This document shows positions 26,452 through 35,138 of a DNA stretch of 64,000 nucleotides, in pieces. This DNA comes from Candidatus Pacearchaeota archaeon. GTDB taxonomy: Archaea > Nanobdellota > Nanobdellia > UBA10117 > JABICX01. The notes beneath the pieces were generated by a model, which was not told the DNA's origin, made no database searches, and saw nothing but the letters and a program-made list of their open reading frames with translations. Every line of letters starts with the position of its first letter. The stretch's first letter is position 1. The stretch is from positions 1-64,000 of the forward strand of contig JAFCGM010000004.1 in the NCBI GenBank assembly GCA_017608025.1, in the 5' to 3' direction. The translations under genes and the position numbers were made by a program.

Positions 26452-27420
26452 TTATGACTCTATTATAGGAAACGAATATATCAAAATGTGATTATAATTA
26501 TAGCTATCGCACCTTATTTCAGCAGGCATTTCTTTTTCCTGCTCATTCTTGCCTTTTCCTTTAATCCATCTCGAGACTCTTTCCACAGTCCCTGCTCCAG
26601 GAATTCCTATGCCTTCTGCAAGCGAAATAACTCCTTCAATGAACTTGCTGTCCAAGAACTCATTAACAATCTTTTCAAGAGAAAGCGCAGTCCTCTTGTT
26701 AGGATTGCAGTAGATGATAAAGTACATTTGGGAGTCATCCATTAATTCATATTCCTCAGCTCCTTTCATATTATGAGCAACAGCAATCTCATCTTTTCCT
26801 CCGCAGTCGAAATAAGTTCCGTCCTCTGCCTGGTTGTTTTCAATAAAGTCGCAAAAAGCATCATCCTTGTACAGGCTGCTTTGCATTTGCAGAATAAGGT
26901 CATTTTCCCTCAATCCGCCGTAATCTTTATTTTCTTTGTCTTTTGTGAAAACGCCGCCCAAAAAGCAGACATTTGAAGGGACATATTTATGCTTTCCCTC
27001 TCCGTACATATACCAGCAGTCAGCAACCTTTTCTGAAACCTGTTCTGAAAGGCACTTCTGAACTGCTCTGTTCTTCTGAGCATCATTTAAAGCAAAGTCA
27101 TACATCTCCTTATACTCTGAATTGCACTTATCCCACTCATCAGCATAAATTATCTCTGGCTCTTGCTTGCACATAGCCATTGGCTCAACACTGCTTGATT
27201 CCAAAACCTGGAACTCAACTGCGCCAAACATAGTTTCAAAATCCCCAATATCATTAATTTCTTCAACAAGTTCAAGGAAATTGTTTGATGTCTTGCAAGG
27301 TCCTGTTTTAAAGCTGTCAGGACTAAAAATAAGCATTCCAATAACAACACTCACTACAATCAAACTGATAATTCCAACAATAGCAAGAACAATAATAGTC
27401 TTCTCATCACTCTTATTCAT
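26452..27420 (-). CDS. Pilin-like secreted protein, CW-VCF paralogue
   Basis: About 322 residues from ATG 27420. MNKSDEKTIIVLAIVGIISL is the leader/helix. A region reading CWYMYGEGKHKYVPSNVCF (about 153-171) parallels CWKMHAQGADVRDMVCF in the protein at 31377-32573, so the two are paralogues with a shared Cys-bearing core. The C-terminal part ends in a basic segment and an exported-looking tail. Function unknown. Confidence 0.68.
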   Translation of the reverse strand: MNKSDEKTIIVLAIVGIISLIVVSVVIGMLIFSPDSFKTGPCKTSNNFLELVEEINDIGDFETMFGAVEFQVLESSSVEPMAMCKQEPEIIYADEWDKCNSEYKEMYDFALNDAQKNRAVQKCLSEQVSEKVADCWYMYGEGKHKYVPSNVCFLGGVFTKDKENKDYGGLRENDLILQMQSSLYKDDAFCDFIENNQAEDGTYFDCGGKDEIAVAHNMKGAEEYELMDDSQMYFIIYCNPNKRTALSLEKIVNEFLDSKFIEGVISLAEGIGIPGAGTVERVSRWIKGKGKNEQEKEMPAEIRCDSYNYNHILIYSFPIIES

Positions 27421-27480
27421 AACAATCAAAAGAAAATCAAACTATATAATTATAGTGCTTTTTATTCAGCCGCCTACTTC

Positions 27481-27819
27481 TTAGCTGTTATCAGTAGTTT
27501 GGCAAATTACGCCTTGGCAAGAAATTGCTTCCCCGTCATACTCACAAGCGTAAACTTCTTCGCAATTGTTAACTTTTCCATCTGAGCAACAGTAGCTAGT
27601 TTTAGCGTTATTAAGTGTTGGAAGCTGCTTTGCCACCTGGCACTTTAATGAACATTCTGCTGAACTTAGGGTTGCCTTTTCAGGAGATAATCCCCTTATA
27701 TCTTCCCCTCCTTTAGTTATCATTGGGAAAAAAATAAGAAAAATAATAACCAAAACTGCAACAACAATAATAACTGTTGCAATTGTCTGAAATTCTATAG
27801 CTTTTTTTGAATTAATCAT
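27481..27819 (-). CDS. Small Cys-rich pilin-like protein
   Basis: About 112 residues from ATG 27819; a GTG at 27828 overlapping the upstream stop (TAGTG) is also possible. MINSKKAIEFQTIATVIIVV is the leader and helix, followed by an exported domain with nine Cys (AECSLKCQ, SYCCSDGK, NNCEE and others), likely disulfide-rich. Confidence 0.65.
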   Translation of the reverse strand: MINSKKAIEFQTIATVIIVVAVLVIIFLIFFPMITKGGEDIRGLSPEKATLSSAECSLKCQVAKQLPTLNNAKTSYCCSDGKVNNCEEVYACEYDGEAISCQGVICQTTDNS

Positions 27820-27827
27820 ATTAATCA

Positions 27828-28256
27828 CTATGCCATAGCTTCTTCTTCAGATGACTCAAATATTCCGCAATCAGCAAATGTCAGGTCAATATTGTTTCCT
27901 TCTGCATCTGTACTTAAGTAACTGCACTCAACATTTATTGGATTGTCCCAGCAGTGAAGCCTCTCATTTTCACTAATGTCTCCATCTGAATTCAAATCAA
28001 TTCTGTAAACCTGCGTACAATAACTGCTTGTCTTCCAGACAGCAGTTCCGCTTACTCCAACCCTTGTCTTCAAGTCATTGCATTTTGTAGTGCAGATAGA
28101 CTGTGCAGAATCAACATCATCTGAGCTTATTCCAGTTATTGTCGCCCATGCATCACCTAAAACACCACTTACAATCGCAATTATAAGCACGAGAAGAAAT
28201 ACAGCAACAATGGCTGCAATAATGAGATTTAAACTCATATCTGCTCTGGTTTTCAT
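27828..28256 (-). CDS. Pilin-like protein with EF-hand-type calcium loop
   Basis: 142 residues. MKTRADMSLNLIIAAIVAVF is the leader/helix. Residues about 93-104 read DLNSDGDISENE, a perfect 12-residue EF-hand/dockerin-type loop (D1, N3, D5, G6, D7, I8, E12), so calcium binding outside the cell is likely. Seven further-spaced Cys may pair. Its stop is followed at once by the next pilin-like gene. Confidence 0.7.
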   Translation of the reverse strand: MKTRADMSLNLIIAAIVAVFLLVLIIAIVSGVLGDAWATITGISSDDVDSAQSICTTKCNDLKTRVGVSGTAVWKTSSYCTQVYRIDLNSDGDISENERLHCWDNPINVECSYLSTDAEGNNIDLTFADCGIFESSEEEAMA

Positions 28257-28313
28257 ATACTCAAATAAACGCCTTTTTTATTTAAGCTTATTGGTTGAAA
28301 TAGGTCAGGAGCG

Positions 28314-28475
28314 CTATGGAGTATAACTTTTTCCAACTCTAAAAATAGAATTAAATGCATTTGTAATTGACCCGTCAGAACCCAGAAGAACAATCACAGT
28401 AATAACAATCAGCACAAGAGCAATTACTCCAAGAATAAGTGCTGCAAGATACCAGTTTTGGTCTGCTTTTTTCAT
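28314..28475 (-). CDS. Minimal pilin-like peptide
   Basis: 53 residues beginning MKKADQNWYLAALILGVIAL, with a single hydrophobic helix and a short tail ending GKSYTP. The preceding gene's TGA overlaps the ATG pair here (ATGATG), so the start may be one codon earlier at 28478. It matches the KKAD-W pattern of its neighbours. Confidence 0.62.
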   Translation of the reverse strand: MKKADQNWYLAALILGVIALVLIVITVIVLLGSDGSITNAFNSIFRVGKSYTP

Positions 28476-28618
28476 CATGAAAGTAAGTTTTTTATTATTT
28501 CTCCTCCTTCTATTAGATTTGACTGCGTAACTATAATAAAAGCAATAAGAACAACCAGGAAAATCACAGCTATAATTGCAAGTATAATTTGCCAGCTTGG
28601 TCCGTCTGCCTTCTTCAT
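28475..28618 (-). CDS. Minimal pilin-like peptide
   Basis: 47 residues, MKKADGPSWQIILAIIAVIF then a short polar tail. The stop overlaps the start of the next small gene. The leader is nearly the same as that gene's, so the two are tandem paralogues. Confidence 0.62.
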   Translation of the reverse strand: MKKADGPSWQIILAIIAVIFLVVLIAFIIVTQSNLIEGGEIIKNLLS

Positions 28619-28657
28619 AAAATTAAATATAAGTTTAATGCTATTAAAACTTGCGAA

Positions 28658-30433
28658 TTATTCTAAAAGATTTATTATAGAACCCTCATCCCAATCAACA
28701 ATTTCTTCTTCTTCATCCCAAACCACTTGATTTGCATTAATCATTTTGGATTTGTTTTGAGTTTCAGGCATTGAGGCGACAGGTTTTTCTTCTTCTTTTC
28801 CGTATAATTTTTCGTATTCGTTTTGTGTTTTCTGAACATTATTCATAACTTTTGTATGAAATTCTTCAACTTCACTTATTTCTTTTTGAGTAATTTCTTC
28901 TAAAGATGAATTTTTCTTCCTCTTGACAAAATAAAAAGCAGCTGCTCCAGCTCCAACTGCAGCCAGTCCTCCAAGTCCTGCTCCAACACCAAATTTCCAC
29001 CAGTCTGAATTTTTTAAAGGATTTGAGTCAGAAGATATTGGAGGCAAATTGTCAAAACTCATATTTGCATATTCTTTATTATTAATTATATCATTCCAAT
29101 TCTTTGCTCTGTGAAGAATGTTTGGATTAGCAGAATCAATGTAAATATACTCGTTTGCTTTCAACTGGACCTTTCCCTGCATTATTTCCGAACTCTGATT
29201 TAGGAAATCCATTCTCTGAAAATCAATTTCTGAAACATGTTGGTCTTTTGAAGAAATAATTGCTTTGTAATCTCCCACAGAAGATGGAATTAAAACCAAC
29301 TTAAACGGCTTAGCAAGGTCGTCAAGTGTTTTTTCATCATAATAACTTATTTCAGGAATTTCCCATTTAAACTCAGAATTGTTTATACCAGTAATTTTGC
29401 CGTCCGGAGTCATAATTTTGAGTTCTGAACCAGGAGACAGCCAGTAGTAATCAACTGAATCTGGGTAGATGTGTTTCAGTAAACGTAATTTTTCTTTCAT
29501 AGAAGATATTGAAGTATCTGCAGGCATGGGCCTTTCCCCGTTTTCTACTTCTGAAATAAATTTTTCAAAATTCTTTATAGGAAGAAACCTATTAATTAAA
29601 GAATATCCTCTTCTATGTATATCCCAATGCAATGGATTTTTTTCAGTTCCAATCCATCCAAGAAGTGTAGGGTCAATCTTAGCTACAAGACTCTCTTCTG
29701 CACTTAAATTAATCTCCTTTAAAATACAAGCATAATTATTCATAGAATTCATAAGAAGTCCATTTTGATCAAAACCATACCCGGAAAGAGTTTTGTTATT
29801 GTCATATTTTCCTTTATATACTTTTGCGCCACACATATCAAGTAATGGCTGATATTTAAAATCCTTTGAATCAAGTGTTTCTCCAATTCCGTTTCCAGCA
29901 ATCAATTGAGTAACCATTTTTGAAGGAAGGAAAACCCAATCTGCTATATCATCTGGATATGGATAAAATCCATGAGAATGAGGTTCTGCAAGAAATTTGG
30001 AAACATTTCCATCAACTTTATTAATTTGACCATGTAATGACCAAGAAGTAATCTCTGCCTCTCTACTTTCTAAATTAACTAATTTTGAAACAGTTTCAAT
30101 GTCATTTAAATGATAGACAATTGGGTTTAAGTATTTGCTAATGTTTAAGTATTTGCTAATGTCCTTTCCCCAGTCATTGTCAACCCAGTAATAATAATAA
30201 TCAATTATAGCATACTTATTTGAAAAAAATCTAAGTTCGTCATCTCCTTGTATTACCTCATAAAAACAATGTAGTGTTTTGTCAAAATTGCTGTTGTTCC
30301 AGTTTTCAGCATTGTTGAATGTATTCCAGTCACCATCTCCAAGAGGATGAACAGGAAGTCTTGATTCTGTTTTTCCAAGAACTATGCCTCTTTGTAGATT
30401 ATTGGATTTCCATCTGAGTCCAAAAAGTCTGTT
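28658..30433 (-). CDS. Downstream part of a frame-split membrane-anchored exported protein
   Basis: The frame is open from 30433, but no ATG, GTG or TTG occurs in frame before the ATG at 29917, although the sequence upstream of that ATG looks coding (VHPLGDGDWNTFNNAENW, IIDYYYYWVDNDWG). The C-terminal end has a TM helix (GVGAGLGGLAAVGAGAAAFYF) followed by KRKK and an acidic tail. It continues the protein at 30382-31296 after a -1 frame change near 30388, so the two are probably one gene of about 890 codons. An 18-base tandem duplication at 30126-30161 adds KYLNIS twice. Confidence 0.65.
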   Translation of the reverse strand, partial: NRLFGLRWKSNNLQRGIVLGKTESRLPVHPLGDGDWNTFNNAENWNNSNFDKTLHCFYEVIQGDDELRFFSNKYAIIDYYYYWVDNDWGKDISKYLNISKYLNPIVYHLNDIETVSKLVNLESREAEITSWSLHGQINKVDGNVSKFLAEPHSHGFYPYPDDIADWVFLPSKMVTQLIAGNGIGETLDSKDFKYQPLLDMCGAKVYKGKYDNNKTLSGYGFDQNGLLMNSMNNYACILKEINLSAEESLVAKIDPTLLGWIGTEKNPLHWDIHRRGYSLINRFLPIKNFEKFISEVENGERPMPADTSISSMKEKLRLLKHIYPDSVDYYWLSPGSELKIMTPDGKITGINNSEFKWEIPEISYYDEKTLDDLAKPFKLVLIPSSVGDYKAIISSKDQHVSEIDFQRMDFLNQSSEIMQGKVQLKANEYIYIDSANPNILHRAKNWNDIINNKEYANMSFDNLPPISSDSNPLKNSDWWKFGVGAGLGGLAAVGAGAAAFYFVKRKKNSSLEEITQKEISEVEEFHTKVMNNVQKTQNEYEKLYGKEEEKPVASMPETQNKSKMINANQVVWDEEEEIVDWDEGSIINLLE

Positions 30434-31296
30434 TTAATATCAAAATCCCAATCAGGATCTTTTTCAAAAGACACGTTTCCCATTACTACGTGCTCTTCTG
30501 CCCATTTTATAACTTCATTTGCTAGATTAGAGGGGAAATTCTCTAACCCAGTTATATTTTCAACAGAAGTTGGTCTGTCTGAAGATCTTGTTGGCTTTTG
30601 ATAGTTTGGATTTTCATTTATTTCAGGCTCTGCATTTGCGTTTTGAGTCATTCCAATATATGCTGTGCTTAAAAACATTGCGGGAATTGCAAAAGACAAA
30701 ACTTTCTTAGTAGGGATTTTGTAAGGGACATAAACTGAAAGGGAATCTGGAAGCAGATTCCTTAGCGTGTCTGCTGCCTTATTCATCAGGTCATCTAAAG
30801 TTTGCAGAGGGCCCTTGTATTTTTCTGGTTCTTTTATGTCTGTTTCAATTGTTCCAGCTCCTGCTGAGGCATAAATGCGTGTTTCTGCCGGGAGTTCATT
30901 TGCAATATAGATTAAATCTTCTATTTGCTTGTCTGAACTGAGAGTTTCGAACTTGTCGTTATAAAAATCATTTACTTCCTGCGGAGAGAGTTCTTCTGGA
31001 TTTGGATTGTAGAATGTTATCTTGTCGGCGGCGTTTAGGAAATGGAGGGCTTCGATGATGTTTTTGCCTTTTAAATAACTAAATAATTGGGATTTTTGCT
31101 GATCTGAGAGATTGTAGTAGTTTTCCAGAAGGTCTTTTTCTGGGTTATATTGGGGGAAGATGTCTTGGATTCGTGTTCTGTCAAATTTCTTAGCAGCATA
31201 AGGTATCAACTCTCTTAACAATTCAGTGGATTCTGAAATTGCCCTGCCAGATCCTGAAATAATCTGCTCTATTGATTTCCTTGGTCTGAGATACAT
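30382..31296 (-). CDS. Upstream part of the frame-split membrane protein
   Basis: About 304 residues from ATG 31296. Residues 1-195 are soluble and helical; a hydrophobic segment (VLSFAIPAMFLSTAYIGM, about 206-223) follows; then an exported-looking region ends in DSDGNPIIYKEA and a stop. In the -1 frame the sequence goes on as RGIVLGKTESRLPVHP, continuing the same kind of exported domain. This is either a frameshift mutation, a sequencing error or a split gene. No slippery heptamer is obvious. It lies between two secretion-cluster genes. Confidence 0.6.
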   Translation of the reverse strand: MYLRPRKSIEQIISGSGRAISESTELLRELIPYAAKKFDRTRIQDIFPQYNPEKDLLENYYNLSDQQKSQLFSYLKGKNIIEALHFLNAADKITFYNPNPEELSPQEVNDFYNDKFETLSSDKQIEDLIYIANELPAETRIYASAGAGTIETDIKEPEKYKGPLQTLDDLMNKAADTLRNLLPDSLSVYVPYKIPTKKVLSFAIPAMFLSTAYIGMTQNANAEPEINENPNYQKPTRSSDRPTSVENITGLENFPSNLANEVIKWAEEHVVMGNVSFEKDPDWDFDIKTDFLDSDGNPIIYKEA

Positions 31297-31376
31297 CACA
31301 TTACACCTTATGATATAAAGTGTTCAGAAAATCTTAAATAAATTTTTATTTTGGAAAAAACAAATCTTTTAAAAAA

Positions 31377-32573
31377 TCACTCAACAATTGGATAAGAAAC
31401 TTCAATTTTTCCGTTATATATTTTTCTGTCTAAAAGTAAAACTCTCATTTTAAGTCGTGAGTTTATTTCTGTCCAAGATTCCCCAACTAATTTTGAAGTG
31501 TCCGTTTCTTTATCTATTACGGTTATTTTGTCTTCTTTACAAGAAATGCAAAAGTCATTTATCAAATACTGCTTTCCTTCAATGTCATAATTGCGCCCAA
31601 CTTTAAAATCAATTTCCTCAGTCCTCCATTCAGAAATTGCTGGAAGAATTATGTTGTCCCAGAAATAGATTTCTGGAATATTTCCTACTTCTTCATGATT
31701 CCTGTAATGAAAAACACTGTCAACATCTTCATAAAGTTGTCCATTTGAAGGAATATATTTAGAATCTTCTCCAGGATAACCACAAATTGCTACTCCTTCG
31801 GAGTCCACATTATAACTATTAAGCTTATCTCCATATATAATATCAAGTAAAAATCCATTTGAGTATATGTCTGTTCTAGGAGTAAATGGTGAATAACAAA
31901 CACTGCTCCCTTGAATACGTAAAGGAATGTTCTCAAATATATCTGCATATGAAATATCTTTATTATAAACTATTCTTGAAAATATATCTTTTAAACCAGG
32001 CGTTCCAGATGTTTGTCCAAGAATTCCAATAATAATCCATTCACCTTTTTCTCCAAATAGCATTGAGTTAAAGCACACCATATCTCTCACATCCGCTCCC
32101 TGAGCATGCATTTTCCAGCAGCGGTTGGCTAAAGCTCCCATTTGCTCAGCAGCGCAGAAGCTTTGGAATGTTGCATCTAAATCAGTCCAAACATAATAAT
32201 AATCTTCTTCTGAAGCAAGGATAATCCTTCCTTCATTTATTAATTTAAGAAAATCCAATTCCAGCTTCTTCCCGTCTTTCCATTCATCATACTCATCTGT
32301 CTCCTTAAACTCGTCATAAACAGACTTAACATAAGGGCACTTTGAGAAGTCGCTAGGGTAAATATCTTCGTTTCTGTCGAAGCAGAAAAGCTTGACATCA
32401 CTGAGGTATTTTGTTGTAATAAGCGAGGATTCAACTGCGCAGAGGTTGTCAACCACGGTTCCTGAAACCGAACCCAAGAAGAAAGTAGCAATGAATGCAA
32501 TCAAAACTATCCCGCCAATAAACACACTTAAAAGAATAACTATAGTTGTTGCCTCTGAATCCGACTTCTTCAT
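31377..32573 (-). CDS. Pilin-like secreted protein, CW-VCF paralogue
   Basis: About 398 residues from ATG 32573. MKKSDSEATTIVILLSVFIG is the leader/helix. The core (about 145-175) reads CAAEQMGALANRCWKMHAQG then VRDMVCFNSMLFGEKG, paralogous to the protein at 26452-27420. Its first exported segment also has paired Cys (NLCAVE, LFCFDR, SKCPY). Exported and probably disulfide-stabilised; function unknown. Confidence 0.68.
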   Translation of the reverse strand: MKKSDSEATTIVILLSVFIGGIVLIAFIATFFLGSVSGTVVDNLCAVESSLITTKYLSDVKLFCFDRNEDIYPSDFSKCPYVKSVYDEFKETDEYDEWKDGKKLELDFLKLINEGRIILASEEDYYYVWTDLDATFQSFCAAEQMGALANRCWKMHAQGADVRDMVCFNSMLFGEKGEWIIIGILGQTSGTPGLKDIFSRIVYNKDISYADIFENIPLRIQGSSVCYSPFTPRTDIYSNGFLLDIIYGDKLNSYNVDSEGVAICGYPGEDSKYIPSNGQLYEDVDSVFHYRNHEEVGNIPEIYFWDNIILPAISEWRTEEIDFKVGRNYDIEGKQYLINDFCISCKEDKITVIDKETDTSKLVGESWTEINSRLKMRVLLLDRKIYNGKIEVSYPIVE

Positions 32574-32714
32574 AAAATTAAATGGCACGGCTTTCTATTA
32601 AAACTTACCATTCAATCATATGAGCTTGTTGCTGGATTTCCTTTTGGCTTCCTAACTATAAGGCTTTTAATATTTGTCCCAGTCCTCTGAATTCAACCGC
32701 AATTAAGCTAAAAA

Positions 32715-32822
32715 TTATTTTATAACATTCATCCCCACAAGAACTATTATTGCCATGCACGCCGCAATTCCAAACAGAACAAGAATCAGCTCAATGACTT
32801 CTCTTGAAATTGCTTTTTTCAT
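32715..32822 (-). CDS. 35-residue pilin-like peptide coupled to the TadC-like gene
   Basis: MKKAISREVIELILVLFGIA plus one short tail. Its ATG overlaps the TGA of the TadC-like gene (ATGA), which supports real translation despite the size. It has the KKA leader with Glu a few residues into the helix, as in type IV pilins. It may be the major small pilin of this system, by position next to the export core. Confidence 0.6.
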   Translation of the reverse strand: MKKAISREVIELILVLFGIAACMAIIVLVGMNVIK

Positions 32823-34918
32823 GCTCCCACCAAAGTTATTTTGCTGGCAATCTGCGACAGCAAAAAACTGCCAACAATTGCTATTAAGCAATATAAAATA
32901 GTTGATAATAATAAATTTTTTGAAACAAACTGCTTGAATTCAATCTTGTCAAAGCCGTAAGTAACTCCTGAATAAAGATATGAAAGTATAAACACAATCT
33001 CAATTATGTAAATTCCCACAATCAGCTGAAAAATCGGAGAAGGCATTGCACTTGAAATATTGAAGAATGAAATTGAGGAAATGTCAACTGGAGCAGCAGA
33101 AGTAGTTGCTGATGTTGAAAGCTCTGAAATCAAATTCATCTGCTTTCCAAGCTGAACCAAAACTCTTGTTATCAAAACAGAAAGCGAAACAACAACACCT
33201 GCAATAATTGGAGCCATGAACTGGGCCTGCATCTTAATTGAAGAAAGAGTGTCAGCAAGCAAATCCTTAAGCCTTTCATAAACCCGCTTAACATCCTTCA
33301 AATAATGCGAAACAGTAAGCAGGCTCCTTGAAGCAATCTTCGGACTCTTTTTCACTGACTCAACAAACATTGACATAACGCTTCTTATTGTTGCTGAAGG
33401 ATAGGAAATCAAAGCCCCGTTTTCCTTGTCAAAAAGCGATTCCCTCAAAGACATTCCTTTTTGCGAAAGATTTGAATAAACCAAACTGAAAAACTCTCCC
33501 GCCTCTGTGCCTGGATTTTCTTCAGCAATCTTAACCATTGCAACCTCAGCTGGAATATTCTGATCCATCTTAACTCCAAGCTGGTAAATTATTGAAGAAA
33601 AAGAATCCTCAATAGAGTTCAGCTTTTTCTTCAGAACATATGGTTTGTGATTTGAAAGCCAGTAATAAGCACTCAGAGATAAGCCAATTCCCGCAACAAA
33701 AAGAACTGAAAAATAAAATGAAGCATTATTTGAAAGAAAGAATTCTCTCAGTTCTTCCCCAACAAAAACTGCTCCTAAAACAGAAATGAAAAACGGAATT
33801 GAAAAAACTGCGAAAATCAAGATTCCCAAAAAAGCATAGAAAAACTTTGACTTTCGTTTCTCAAACTTAACTAATCCCGGATCTGTTGAGGAAATTCCAG
33901 AAGGTCTTGAAAGAAGAACATTTTTTGACATAAACCAAATAACAATCGCAAGAACAACATTGTAGAAAAGAAAAATGTAAATTGACTTTATTGAATCTCC
34001 CATAAATGCCCCAACCATTGGAATCAAGGTAAGAAGCAAAACAGGCAAAACAATTCCCAGCAAATAAATGCCTTTTATTGGCGATTGAAGATTATGCGCA
34101 TAATGAAGCATGTTGTCATTAACACTCTGCAAAATTGTCTCTTTTGCCTTTTTCATAAGGTCTTCTGCTCTCTCCTTGTTTGACTCTCTTAAAGAAGACG
34201 TAATCAAGTGCATTGAATTAATAAAAGAATCTGCTTTTCCTTTCCATATTTTTAAGTAATCTTCCAAAGACTCCTCAACAGAAGAAAAAGTTCCTGCCTG
34301 AAAATTCCACAAAATCTTAATAAAATCCAGAGAAAGCGGAGGAGCAAGGTTTTTTGAAATAAAGTACATTGCCCGCTCTAAATTCGAATCCTGTTTCATG
34401 TAAATAACTGTGTACAAAACAGCTAAAACAAACTGGTCTGACGCTTTTGCCTTCCATATTTGGTAAAGCCGCTTGGGATGGGACTTCAAGTAAAAGAAAA
34501 CACCTAAAGAAGCTCCTATCAGAATTGCAGTAATTACAAAACTTCCAAACAAAAAGAAAGACCCTATACTTAAAAAAAGCGACAAAAGAAGAGCAACAAC
34601 TGAAGCACTCAAAGTGTCCCTTGGTTTCAAATCCAAATGAATAATTCTCAAATATTGGTCAATTTCCTTCTCAGACTTCTCGCTCCCTTTTATTGGAAGA
34701 ATCTTTCCGCAAATCCTGGCAAATTTTTCATAAATCGTAGTTCCCTTGCTTAACTGTTCTTTTTTGAAAATGCTATACTCGTTTGAATAGTCAACTTTTC
34801 CTGGCTTCTTTAAGTTGAGGTCTTCCTTTATTTTATTTGAAAAATCAACCTGCTTCTTTGCAAAATCCTTTTTCTTGTTCAGAATTTCCTTCTTAAGAGA
34901 ATCCTCATCAATGCTCAT
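32819..34918 (-). CDS. TadC/GspF-type inner-membrane platform protein
   Basis: About 699 residues from ATG 34918 (MSIDEDSLKKE). It has two halves, each a soluble helical domain plus TM helices, as in archaeal FlaJ/TadC fusions: TMs near residues 100-150, 285-335, 365-425 and 585-695. The motif region NNASFYFSVLFVAGIG and the second soluble T2SSF domain (SSIIYQLGVKMDQNIPAEVAM) are visible. It works with the ATPase at 35139 to assemble pili or export pseudopilins. The first seven codons and 45 bases upstream are duplicated further upstream. Confidence 0.8.
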   Translation of the reverse strand: MSIDEDSLKKEILNKKKDFAKKQVDFSNKIKEDLNLKKPGKVDYSNEYSIFKKEQLSKGTTIYEKFARICGKILPIKGSEKSEKEIDQYLRIIHLDLKPRDTLSASVVALLLSLFLSIGSFFLFGSFVITAILIGASLGVFFYLKSHPKRLYQIWKAKASDQFVLAVLYTVIYMKQDSNLERAMYFISKNLAPPLSLDFIKILWNFQAGTFSSVEESLEDYLKIWKGKADSFINSMHLITSSLRESNKERAEDLMKKAKETILQSVNDNMLHYAHNLQSPIKGIYLLGIVLPVLLLTLIPMVGAFMGDSIKSIYIFLFYNVVLAIVIWFMSKNVLLSRPSGISSTDPGLVKFEKRKSKFFYAFLGILIFAVFSIPFFISVLGAVFVGEELREFFLSNNASFYFSVLFVAGIGLSLSAYYWLSNHKPYVLKKKLNSIEDSFSSIIYQLGVKMDQNIPAEVAMVKIAEENPGTEAGEFFSLVYSNLSQKGMSLRESLFDKENGALISYPSATIRSVMSMFVESVKKSPKIASRSLLTVSHYLKDVKRVYERLKDLLADTLSSIKMQAQFMAPIIAGVVVSLSVLITRVLVQLGKQMNLISELSTSATTSAAPVDISSISFFNISSAMPSPIFQLIVGIYIIEIVFILSYLYSGVTYGFDKIEFKQFVSKNLLLSTILYCLIAIVGSFLLSQIASKITLVGA

Positions 34919-35085
34919 GAAAATAAGTATATGCAATAGAATATATATTTTGTTATCTAATAAATTTAGTATCAAAAAGCTTTATTCTTTTTCCGCCGCC
35001 GCTTTTTCTAAAAGGGGCGAGAGAATCCTCATCAATGCTCATGAAAATAAGTATATGCAATAGAATATATATTTTGTTATCTAAT
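34896..35085. repeat. 66-bp perfect direct repeat of the tadC-like start (34896-34961, 35020-35085) flanking a hairpin element
   Basis: Two identical 66-base units contain the first codons, the ATG and the upstream AT-rich region of the TadC-like gene. The 58 bases between them hold a GC-richer hairpin element at 34989-35020 (CCGCTTTTTCTAAAAGGGGC core). That element recurs exactly, inverted, at 62665-62696. The gene nearest its ATG is intact; the second unit is an extra promoter/start copy. Confidence 0.88.
34989..35020 (-). repeat. 32-bp dispersed hairpin element, copy A
   Basis: The reverse complement is identical over all 32 bases to 62665-62696, next to tRNA-Val. The core CGCCGCTTTT-TCT-AAAAGGGGCG is a hairpin with one mismatch. 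Its GGCGGAAAA end (on the other strand) is shared with the elements at 9351 and 37546. Confidence 0.8.
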
Positions 35086-35138
35086 GAAACTTTTTTCGAA
35101 AAAGCAAAATTTTCTTTGGGCAACTTGCACTTTCTTTT
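35086..35138. repeat. Two short palindromes between the TadA-like and TadC-like genes
   Basis: CTTTTTTCGAAAAAG lies at about 35089-35103 and CTTTCTTTTCTAAAAAGAAAG at about 35130-35150, the second running into the end of the ATPase gene. Both belong to the CTTTTT-loop-AAAAAG hairpin type found at many gene ends in this window. Confidence 0.55.

Noticed and set aside
32590-32714. Possible C/D-box RNA in the gap after the small pilin-like gene
   Set aside because: C and D box matches are weak and no terminal stem is visible.
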